This document shows, one piece after another, positions 55,352-64,000 of a DNA stretch of 64,000 nt (positions are counted from its first letter, which is position 1; each line of letters starts with the position of its first letter). Source of the stretch: Alloascoidea africana (lineage: Eukaryota; Ascomycota; Alloascoideomycetes; Alloascoideales; Alloascoideaceae); contig JAKTTT010000072.1 in assembly GCA_030581615.1 (NCBI GenBank), forward strand, positions 1-64,000. Direction: 5' to 3'. The translations under genes were made by a program, and so were the position numbers. Below the pieces are notes generated by a model. That model did not search any database and had not been told where the DNA came from. It saw only the letters and a list, made by a program, of their open reading frames with translations.

Positions 55352-57178
55352 TTTTGATAATTGGTCGAGTTTTAAGTTTTGCTAAGTTCAACAACTATGG
55401 AAAGACAACAAGATGAGGAAAAGGGAAAAGAAAATAAGGGAAGGCTTGGTTTTAAATATGGTGAAAAACCGAAAAAAATAAATAATGAGAAACGGAAAGC
55501 CAGCCCAAAAGTAAGGAGATGGTAAAAATAGGGCGAGCCTGGGAACGAATATTCTTTTTCATCTGGGCCTGGAATTGCGAGCGAGAACAGGAAAGCCTGT
55601 CTCGATGCAGCTGTGCGTTGGTGTCTCGAGGCGTGTGGGAAGAGTAGATCGGTTTCGGGCTGGATGGCCAAGGCCAGCAAAGCGGTCTTCGGCTCATCTA
55701 CGCGCTCCGGTATATCGTGGACTCGTGGCTGTGTTTATTTGTTTGTTCGTCTGGAAGAAAACGCTCCTTGAGCTTCTTTTCGCAGGGATTTGATTCAGGG
55801 GGCTAGGAGAATAAAATTTAGCATCTGTCCCTTCTCAACATGTTTGAGTGATCAATGCTGCTCCTAAGAGGTGGTCACATCTCTCAATTGAATAAGTCCT
55901 TCTATATCTCTGCACCGAGGGACACGTTTCTCTTACATGCACCCCCACCGGAAGAGGGACCAAACAAATAGTTTGTGTCTTGTTGTTTCTCTTGGAACGC
56001 GAGGAACAAATATCAGAAGCAATCCTTGTTTGTTTAGATGAACCCGATCGAATTGTAGACTCAAATCTGCATTGCTTAGCTGCTAGAATGGTATCTAGAG
56101 ATACCATAAGCTCATCTACTGAGCAGGAGATAATAAGACCTTCCCCCTTATTTCCTACTTGCTAAATCTCGATTTGTTGACCTGTTCTCATTTATTTCCA
56201 CCAATTCGACCTTATATTTTTCCGATCTCCAATGTGTTTGTGGCTTCAATATCACCAAGTCCTTGAAATTTTTTTATGATTTTGTTGGGTTTTCTACTTT
56301 TGGTTTCACAGTTTCAGGAGAATACAATCAGGCATGCCTATTGCACCTTCTCATCTAGTAATTATTTGTTCTACTTGTAAAACCGCACATCACATAATGA
56401 TCAAGGAAGGGTCTAAAGTAGGTCACAGCGCTATTGCATTATACAGAAAACACATGAAGAAGAGGTTGGTTTTGTATATCGAGCTCTATTTTTACAACCT
56501 CTCTTTCTCCATGTGTTTACTGAAGTGAAAAAAAGTTTCTCTCATTTCTTTTTTGGCTTTTCGGCCACCGAAGGCTCGATGACGAGGCTTGAAACAACAC
56601 TACTAGCCTTCCCCCAAAGCCTTGTGCCTGTAGGCCAGAACCTAGTTCCCAATCGCACAGGCTGCAATCTTGGGGTTTCGAGTCTCGACCGCCCTCTCAA
56701 AGCTTGACGCAGAATTGCCCAAGCCAAATATAGCAATTGGTGCCTATTGGGCGAATACATGACAAACTTGAGGCTTTTGTTCAGGAAGCCCTGAGGGGGG
56801 ACATGAAAGAGAACGGAATGTGCGGTCTTCAGTTGTATGTGAAGAGATGAACAACCATCGCCTTGTTCTTGTTACTAGTAGGGGTCAAGAAGCACACCAA
56901 AATGTGCATTAGTTTTTTTGTATGCTCAAAAGATCTTTGGCAAAAGGGGCTAGACAGGCAAGTACAGTAAATGCTAGGATAACATGCCGTGTCTACGCTT
57001 TAACACTAAGGTGAAATGGATGAGATCGATGCCACTAGATTAGCTTTAATTGAACCAAAATGAAAAAGATATGCTCTATTTGAGTGCAATCTATAAACCC
57101 CAAGACTGCTATGCTATACTGACTAGAATTTCCCAGCAGCTGTATAAAAAAAATGGAAAACCTGGTACTCTTCTGGAT
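55352..57178. other. 1.8-kb intergenic region upstream of the GPI protein gene
   Basis: The left part is the GPI protein promoter with AT-rich and GA-rich stretches (55385-55500). The right part is the 3' region of ZRG17. Open frames are under 105 codons and carry no family signal. No RNA gene was recognised, though box-C-like and box-D-like words occur by chance near 56575. Confidence 0.5.
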
Positions 57179-59626
57179 CTAAACTCGAGTAATATCAATT
57201 GTCGTTTCAACTTTGACAAAATCGTTACTTGGAGCACCTGTGGTGCCAATGTTCAATATGCCATGAAGCCCATTCAGTTTCTCCGCGTTGTTGTCTTTCA
57301 AGTCTCCTAATGCGTTAAAATCTTTGAACCCCTTTTTCTGAGAATTCGCGCTCTTCGTGTTATGAAATCTCTGCTCGTTGACCATCACTTCAATAAGAGC
57401 TTCTCGAGCGTGGGCCTTAACTCTGTCTTCATCCTCTTTATTACCAGATATTGTGATTTTAATACACCCAATGTAAAGGCCATAGTGCATTTGAGAAAAC
57501 TTTATATCAGCAATGAATTGAACACATGGATCAGTTTCAATCTTTCTTGAAACGGCTTCCAACCGGTCATCACCAGTAAAGGAAAGAAGTAGCATTTGGG
57601 CCAGTATCTTTGCCATGGTATAGCCGAAATAACACATTGATGCCCCAATCAAGGGAGTCACAAACTTGTCAATATTCTCTCTCAAACCAAAGTTTACGAA
57701 TGGGTATACCAGCAAAAAGCACGAAAATACAAGCGTGATGACATGTGAAGGGTTGTAAGGGACGATGAAAGGGAAAAGATTCCAAACCTTTTTCATTTTG
57801 GGACTAGATTTGAGTAATGATTCGCCAATTTTCTCAAATCGTGATATACCTTTTGCCGAGACAAGTGTTATCAATAATCCGGTGACGACAAGAATTTCCG
57901 GGTATACCCAATACATACCATACTTGCCTGCAGTATGGGAATGGTCATTTTCTGGATTTGTGAGACTATGGGTATGTGTAACGCCATGATGATGGGCACC
58001 GTTGACCTCAGCATTAAGGCCATCATAGAACAGAAATTCAAACAACTCTTCCACCGTATGGGACATTATATCGCCTCCCATGAAAAGTAGCGAAATGCTT
58101 AGGGCAAAATCAGCCAGCACTTCAATTCTCTCTAGGCCAAATGGATGTCGAAGGCTGCTCTGCCCCCATACCTCAAAGTTCCCTACAACGTCAACAGCAA
58201 CCAAGATAGTCGCGCTTATCGCGTCGTAAAAAATCAAATGTGCCAGGCTGGTAATTGCAGATGAGCCTGTATTCGAGGTAAATAGTAACAAAGCCACGAG
58301 ACAGTGGGCAATGCAAAGTCCAAATCTCACTTTCTGTTGGAAAGACATGCTCTTTATGCAATCGTTAAAGTTGGGAACGGGGAGAGATGTAGGAATAGGC
58401 AACGGCGCTCTGATTTTGGGTTCCTCGAAAAAATTCATTGAAACAGAAGAATGTTTGTACTTGTGACCTTTTCTTTGACTTGTCTTTGGAATCCCAGATA
58501 GCGGCGTCGCCGCCATCGCTTGGTCTGCTCGGATGGTCAATGGTGTAAAATTGAAAGGCGATTCCGGGCCCGGCCCATTGTTGTTGACGTTTACACTTAG
58601 AAAGTCGTTAGAAGGAGATTCAGAGACATCAGGGAGTCGAGGCGCGGGCGATCTGGATCTACTCCTGCTGCCTTTTGGAGCGCCAGGGGCCAGCAGATTC
58701 CTTTGGGAATACGAAAATGTGCTATTTGCGGAAGGGCTTGGCAGTGGATATAGCCCTGGGGAATCTGGAGGTTGCTGGATATTCAGTCCTCCGTACCAGG
58801 AAGACCTTTTCCCTCGCTTATCGCTGGTATCACTGGTAGAGTTATTCGTGATGGTAATAGTGGTCGGCTGCAGTATTTGTTCCTGGCTGCCTGAGCCTTG
58901 GCCTTCGGATTCTGCCACGACCTCTGTTTCCGATTGCCCATCTCCTTGTCCATCTATGCTAGACTGCTCGTTGATGTTTATTATAGATCGTGGTCGTTGT
59001 CGCGTGCTATACGGATAGTAGCTTCCCCCTGTCCCTGCCTTGGGGATATGATTTGTACTGCCGCTGCCTGGAGGCGCACCATTAGCCACGCTGTGTGTGG
59101 AAAACAGAGTTGCAGTAGCAGACGAAGGTCTGGGTATCGGAGAGCTCCTGCCATTGTTCATGAGCGATGGATTGGCGGTATTCTTGAAAAAGTCGTGGGC
59201 TCTCGAGTACCTTGCTGGAAGATTTGAATACGGAGAGCTTACCTCTTGGTTTCCATTTCTGGCCCTGGAAGAGCTGTCTGCAGGAGGACTATTCAAAGAC
59301 GAACTGAAAGTTCCATTCAGTCTGGCTGATCGCGGCTGCCATTTTCGGGAGTCGCTGCTGCTGCTGCTGTTGGTAGTTTTCAGCAGGGAAAGATTTGAGT
59401 TACGGTTATGGTCAACAAGAGCCTGAAGTCTGCGTTCTCGTATAGACTTTTTGGTTGTGTTCATGTTATCTTGTTTTGGAGCTGTGCGTTCCCGTTCGGG
59501 GTCCATTTCCACTTTGTGTGCGGCCTGCTCTTGTGCTACCAGGGTCTGAGACGAGTAGGACCCAGAGGAGGCAGAGAGTGTAGCCAGGCTAGGCTCAGAC
59601 CCGAGGTCCGAGGGTGTGGACGACAT
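57179..59626 (-). CDS. ZRG17: ER zinc transporter subunit, cation diffusion facilitator
   Basis: Cation diffusion facilitator of 815 residues that resembles Zrg17, which pairs with Msc2 to move zinc into the endoplasmic reticulum. The first 420 residues are disordered and Ser-rich. The membrane part begins near 435 (VRFGLCIAHCLVALLLF), with further segments at AHLIFYDAISATILVAVDVV, ADFALSISLLFMGGDIMSHT, YPEILVVTGLLITLVSA, VITLVFSCFLLVYPFV and LIGASMCYFGYTMAKI. HPFGLERIEVL is the typical loop block. A His-rich loop (HHHGVTHTHSL, DHSHT) lies between segments 4 and 5. The C-terminal domain (VQFIADIKFSQMHYGLYIG) matches the CDF cytosolic fold. Zrg17 is distinguished from Msc2 by context of the blocks, with moderate certainty. 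The ATG is at 59626. Confidence 0.87.
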   Translation of the reverse strand: MSSTPSDLGSEPSLATLSASSGSYSSQTLVAQEQAAHKVEMDPERERTAPKQDNMNTTKKSIRERRLQALVDHNRNSNLSLLKTTNSSSSSDSRKWQPRSARLNGTFSSSLNSPPADSSSRARNGNQEVSSPYSNLPARYSRAHDFFKNTANPSLMNNGRSSPIPRPSSATATLFSTHSVANGAPPGSGSTNHIPKAGTGGSYYPYSTRQRPRSIININEQSSIDGQGDGQSETEVVAESEGQGSGSQEQILQPTTITITNNSTSDTSDKRGKRSSWYGGLNIQQPPDSPGLYPLPSPSANSTFSYSQRNLLAPGAPKGSRSRSRSPAPRLPDVSESPSNDFLSVNVNNNGPGPESPFNFTPLTIRADQAMAATPLSGIPKTSQRKGHKYKHSSVSMNFFEEPKIRAPLPIPTSLPVPNFNDCIKSMSFQQKVRFGLCIAHCLVALLLFTSNTGSSAITSLAHLIFYDAISATILVAVDVVGNFEVWGQSSLRHPFGLERIEVLADFALSISLLFMGGDIMSHTVEELFEFLFYDGLNAEVNGAHHHGVTHTHSLTNPENDHSHTAGKYGMYWVYPEILVVTGLLITLVSAKGISRFEKIGESLLKSSPKMKKVWNLFPFIVPYNPSHVITLVFSCFLLVYPFVNFGLRENIDKFVTPLIGASMCYFGYTMAKILAQMLLLSFTGDDRLEAVSRKIETDPCVQFIADIKFSQMHYGLYIGCIKITISGNKEDEDRVKAHAREALIEVMVNEQRFHNTKSANSQKKGFKDFNALGDLKDNNAEKLNGLHGILNIGTTGAPSNDFVKVETTIDITRV

Positions 59627-60469
59627 TGTGGGTCTGTCTCGTAGGCGTCCTGTATTAGGTCTTGGGGGAAGGAGAGAGGGAAGGATGAAGGTTTCTGGTT
59701 CCTAGACTAGACACGAGCACAGAGCCCAAAACCTCGATCCGCGCCGACGCTCTTCTGTCAGAGCTCTATCCGTGTGCCAGAAACACAGCATCACAATGCG
59801 ACAACTCCGTTTGCGAATCGCCAGTAAGTGTAGTAGATAAGTACCGGCTGGGGGGGAAACTGGAGGTTTGCCAGTTATCGAGAGAGCTCTTGGCACGTAC
59901 ACACGCCTACGGCTGGCCTTTCACAAGCACAGAACAGCACCGGACAAAAAGAAGCAAACCCCAGCAATTAGCCGTTATAGATCCTTCTCATCGAAACGTC
60001 AGACGCCGTATTTCTCCACAATTCGCCGAAGCTATCTCCATTAGCGGACCAGCCGCGGGACCCGACGATGCCTTACCCTGCCAGCCCGTATCAGGAGATT
60101 GAACGAAGATTGATACTAATGCAAAGGCGGAAATGGCACCATTTGCTACGCACGGAAGGGGCGTATTGGGAAAGGCACTATTGGCCGTTTACCTCTCCGG
60201 TGAGCCTCGATTGTCCGATGATCAGCTAGACCGGCGGGAGTAGCGTTGGCTGGACACGATCCCTGGATTAGGTTTGGCCCTAGGGAGATATACCAGGCAA
60301 GACCCATATTGGTCCACAGGCTCTTACTTGTTCCTGTCATTTTAAAAGCAGCTGATCGCCTGATCCTCGGTGAGCAGTCATAAAGCTAGATGTTTTTCCG
60401 GGTCTTCTCTCCTCTCTCTTTTCCCTTTCTCATCCCGTAGTTTCGTTCGCCTTGTTTCTCGTACAGAAG
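59627..60469. other. 0.84-kb intergenic region with small open frames, relatively GC-rich
   Basis: The region between divergent genes is richer in GC (near 50%) than usual. It has a plus-strand 53-residue frame from ATG 60069 (MPYPASPYQEIERRLILMQR, rich in Arg, Trp and His) and a minus-strand 64-residue frame from ATG 60340 (MTGTSKSLWTNMGLAWYISL). Both have GT-rich splice-donor-like words. I recognise neither. A small gene or structured RNA is possible. Confidence 0.4.
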
Positions 60470-62248
60470 ATGCCGGAGGCTGGTGTTGGCTGTGATCTCG
60501 AACTAAACCAGAGCAGAATCGTTGCTTTAGAAAACGAAAACAGTAAAGAAATGCTCGACCATCCAGATACAAACTACGCTGAAAGCGGAGTAGCTCACTC
60601 AATAGAGGAGCACCAGAAGGGCCCGGAGTCAACCGATAGGTAAGTACTCTTTTGTCTCTAATAGAATATAAAACAAAAAGGAACACCACTAACAGGTTTT
60701 GTCGCTGGCAAAAGCCCCGGATCCGATGTTGAGGGGGAAAAGGAACTATACATCAGAGATTCTTCTGTTTCTCTGCCCACCACTTACGTTTCAGGATTTT
60801 TGAACAGGGCCAAGACGTTTTGGATTGGGAAAAATCAAGACGAGAGCTTGCACACATCTGTAGATGTTGTTGCCGAGTCAAATATTTCAAAGAACCCTCA
60901 TTTAAATCAGGTAGAAACTTCTGGTTGGAGGGAAAGGTTTTCGAATTTTGTTCGCGAGCACTTGGCCTCGGAGTTCTCAGACGAAGATACCGATTCTGAT
61001 AGCATATCTTTGGTAGATAGCTTGGAGGACATCTCGACCAGCATTGACACCGAATGGTCTGAAGTACAAAAACGAGTGGAAGAAATACAGCAGAAACTCA
61101 AAGACAATACGCGAATATTTTGCAATGATGAACCAGAAATAGAGCTTGAAAAAGATAGGAATGACGGAGCAGAATATGGTGAAGCTCAACTGAATGATCC
61201 TGCTTTAGGCTGGGCATACAAAGCTGCTGCAACTGTAGGATGGGGGCCTTGTCATGATGAGTTCAAATCAGAAAATATTATCCAGCCGCAAGAAGAAACA
61301 ATAAAAGTGGAAACTGAACCAGTGGTTGAGGAGTTCTCTACTAAAATCTCCAGTGATCCAGATCAATCAGAACCAGTACCAGCACCAGTTACCGAAACAG
61401 TTACCGAAACAGCGCCAATCGAGGTGGAAACTCGCACAGCTATTGAAAATTCCTCTACTGCAGTTTCTGGAGATTCAGATCAACCAGTATTGGTGACAGA
61501 AACAGAGCCAACGGAGATGGAAGTTGTTTCCACACCACTTTGTGATGAAAAACCAGCTGAAGAGCCATCTCCAGACAGTAGCGCCGAGGAATATGGACCA
61601 GGTGAAACCCTCGGATTGAATACGACAGAGTCCCCGTTATCAAAGTTCCCAGAAATCGAGTCGCCCGTCACTGAACACTCTTTAAGCAATATATCTATAG
61701 GAGAGAACCCACTAATATCAAGTGAAACCACAGGGCGAACTTCAACTAGGAGCACTGGAAGCAAGGTATCTATCCAAAACAGCGAGGCAAACTCTGCACC
61801 CTCTATGAAAGTAACAGACAGTCCCTCTTCTCTTTCCAAAGATCCCGAGCTTAGATCTGTGGAGGAACTCCAAGATCAGCCCTGTGAAAGCCCCAACCAT
61901 GGACTAGGAACCGTGTCTTTAGCAAAAGCTGCGATTGAAAACGACTATGTCAAACCTGTTCTCGTATCAGGGATTGCCAGGCGAACTCCAGAACCAAAGA
62001 CAGAGCATGAGCGTGAAGAATTAGCCCCGGCGCCTAGTTCACACACACACTCCCTATCCCGAACACTCAGTACCAAAAAAAGTTCCCATTCGCCTTTTTT
62101 CAAACGAAGAAGTAGCAAGCTTGATTTAGAAGTAGTAGATGAGAAGAAAACAAGCCCCAAGATACGTCGAGTACTGTCCATCCTTAAAAAAAAAAGCCAT
62201 CACGGTGAACACGAGAGCTTACACAAGCCTGGCAAGCTCTTTGCCTAA
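60470..62248 (+). CDS. acidic, Ser/Glu-rich protein of unknown function, two exons
   Basis: Exons 60470-60639 and 60715-62248 give 567 residues. The donor is GTAAGT and the branch CACTAAC. The AG two bases after the branch would put exon 2 out of frame, whereas the next one (CAAAAG, ending 60714) keeps the frame and reads DSPGSDVEGEKELYIRDSS. The protein is acidic, with a possible amphipathic stretch FLNRAKTFWIGK and a segment GWRERFSNFVREHLASEF. A coiled coil (EVQKRVEEIQQKLKDN) and PALGWAYKAAATVGWG follow. The long Glu/Thr/Pro/Ser-rich middle has TETEP-like repeats. The end is basic (FFKRRSSKLDLEVV, RRVLSILKKK). No domain is recognised; it precedes the myosin gene on the same strand. Confidence 0.75.
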
Positions 62249-62552
62249 GTTGATTTCTGTCGCTGCTTACAATGAAATGGAGCCATTTTACGATAGAATT
62301 CAAATTGTATAGTAGCATAGGTATAGTTTATATGGTATAGGGTAATTGAACGGCATTGCGAGCGATCCGAGCACTTTTTCTTCTCTCTGGTGCTGGTCAT
62401 CCAAGCTGCCCCTGGAGTTTTCAGCACTTTTGGCCTTGGCGGCTGCAACAAGCCGGAGGTGGGGGCGGGTAACCGCACCCGGGGCTAAGGCCACGCCCTC
62501 ATGCTCTCAGTACTGCCCATCCCAATCCACTCTCCCCGTTCACAGGACACAA
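62249..62552. other. myosin gene upstream region
   Basis: This 0.3-kb stretch lies between the stop of the acidic protein gene and the myosin ATG. It is GC-rich at about 62440-62520. A TTCACAG just before the ATG could be a splice acceptor of an untranslated exon. No open frame of note. Confidence 0.45.
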
Positions 62553-64000
62553 ATGGTGATAACAAAGCGTGCGGGCCGCAAGGGCCAGGAGAAAAAGCAA
62601 CAGCCTGCAAAGAGACACCAGGTCAAGAAGGCAGCCTTTGACACTTCGAAGAAAAAAGAAGTAGGGGTAACAGATCTAACCCTTCTCAGTAAAGTTTCGG
62701 ATGAAGCGATCAATGATAACCTGAAAAAGAGATTTGATAACCGCACCATCTACGTATGTTCTAGAGTTGGCAATGCCATAGGCTTGATTTCATGGGTTAT
62801 TGTTTTTGATTCCATTCTAACCGAGAGTTGCTAGACCTATATTGGCCATGTGGTATGTGTTGGATGATAATGGGGCTAAATGTCAATTTGACTCCCTCCC
62901 CCCTCTCTTTCTCGTCTAACCTCAGGAATCCAGCTCATTTCAGTGAATCCGTTTAGAGATCTAGGAATTTACACGGATGAAGTACTTCAGACATACAAGG
63001 GGAAAAATCGACTGGAAGTAGGTAACCGTTTATCCGCTATTTGGCATTTCAGTGAACTGACCCTCAATTTCACTAAAGGTACCGCCACATGTATTTGCCA
63101 TCGCAGAGTCAATGTATTACAACATGAAGGCATATAACGAGAGCCAATGCGTTATTATTAGGTGAGCCTTTTTTTTGTGAATTCCAAAATGGTCTCAAAT
63201 ATGCTTTGTTGCTGACGTTCACTTTTACATTTACACTAGTGGAGAATCAGGTGCGGGCAAGACTGAGGCCGCAAAGAGAATAATGCAGTATATTGCCTCT
63301 GTGTCTGGCGAGAGCTCCTCGGATATCCAAAAAATCAAAGATATGGTCTTGGCCACTAATCCCTTGCTTGAATCTTTTGGTTGTTCTAAGACCCTTAGAA
63401 ATGACAATTCTTCCAGACACGGAAAGTATTTGGAAATTCAATTTAACCAACAGTTTGAACCTGTCGGTGCCACAATCACAAACTATCTTCTTGAAAAAGC
63501 CAGAGTTGTGGGCCAGATTACAAACGAGAGAAATTTCCACATTTTTTACCAGTTTACCAAGGGTGCTTCTGCACAATATAAAGAGCAGTTTGGCGTCCAA
63601 GGACCAGAGTCTTATGTTTACACGTCTGGTAGTAAATGTACATCTGTTGGCAGCATTGACGATGTAGCCGATTATCAAGCGACTTTGAAGGCTATGCAAG
63701 TCATTGGTCTTACTCAGCTTGAGCAGGATCAAATTTTTAGATTGTTGACTGCAATTCTCTGGATTGGCAATATATCGTTTGTCGAGAATGACGAGGGAAA
63801 TGCTCAAATTGCCGATCAGTCCGTTCCACAATTTGTGGCATATTTATTGGAAGTGGATCCTCTAATGGTGGAAAAAGCCATCACGGAACGAATCATGGAG
63901 ACGTCTCGAGGCGGAAGACGAGGATCTGTTTATCACGTTCCTTTGAATATTACGCAGGCCTCGTCCGTCAGAGATGCTCTTGCAAAGGGAATATACAACA
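62553..64000 (+). CDS. MYO5: type I myosin, N-terminal motor part (partial at window edge)
   Basis: Class I myosin of the Myo3/Myo5 type, the motor of endocytic actin patches that works with Vrp1 and Las17. Exons are 62553-62753, 62835-62852 (only 18 nt, TYIGHV), 62934-63017, 63079-63161 and 63240 to beyond the window. All phases agree and the introns are 61-81 nt. Spliced, the protein reads ...[29 protein letters not shown]... and reaches the P-loop [13 protein letters not shown] at the start of exon 5. Switch-region blocks [20 protein letters not shown] and [10 protein letters not shown] follow. The TEDS-site serine is in [13 protein letters not shown], the site phosphorylated by PAK kinases in S. 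cerevisiae. Tail domains lie outside the window. The choice between MYO3 and MYO5 is nominal. Confidence 0.96.

Noticed and set aside
56540-56720. snRNA or snoRNA gene
   Set aside because: Only isolated box-like words are present; no terminal stem or known snRNA core sequence was found.

Overview
The window is a 64-kb piece of a budding-yeast nuclear chromosome. Yeast-type gene families fill it (ATP2, FMS1, VRP1, YJU3, IWR1, MAF1, FUN30, ESF2, DSS1, ZRG17, SUR7 family, type I myosin). CTG reads as leucine in the conserved ATP2 protein, so this is not the CUG-Ser clade. Eleven gene models carry, or probably carry, introns: GT-AG ends, CTAAC-like branch points, mostly 50-180 nt, some with very small exons. 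Background GC is about 40%. Together this suggests an intron-rich methylotroph-type yeast such as Komagataella; that assignment is inference.

Layout. 1-8 kb: 3' end of ATP2, then FMS1, then a TIR/SRP1-type cell-wall gene alone in about 6 kb of DNA with no supportable gene on either side. 8-25 kb: a four-exon glutaredoxin-like gene with a 9-nt exon, VRP1, a GATA factor, an unrecognised helical protein, a long cyclin, YJU3, IWR1 and a small serine-rich protein gene next to a GC-rich island with tandem repeats. 25-29.5 kb: a BAR-SH3 protein and an STP-type zinc-finger factor. 29.4-37.8 kb: an 8.4-kb gap between the zinc-finger gene and a divergent SUR7-family gene. 39-41.4 kb: another 2.3-kb gap.

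41.4-52 kb is compact and ordinary: MAF1, a FAM32A-type splicing-factor homologue, a pyrophosphatase homologue with many altered active-site residues, FUN30, ESF2 and DSS1. 52-54.8 kb is a small disturbed locus: a 3' fragment of a LINE with a poly(A) tail beside the DSS1 start, a second 128-bp copy of the same LINE 3' end in opposite orientation 2.4 kb away, and between them a SNW/PRP45-type gene with an in-frame TAG and a missing C-terminal part. 54.9-64 kb: a GPI cell-wall protein, ZRG17, an unrecognised acidic protein and the 5' part of a type I myosin gene split into at least five exons.

Shared themes: cell surface and cortical actin (TIR-like, GPI protein, SUR7, VRP1, BAR-SH3, myosin I), nuclear expression control (GATA, STP-like, cyclin, IWR1, MAF1, FUN30) and splicing (FAM32A-like, PRP45-like). 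The points most worth following are the probable pseudo-pyrophosphatase, the glutaredoxin-like protein without its nucleophilic cysteine, the PRP45-like copy between LINE remnants, and the fungal FAM32A homologue.
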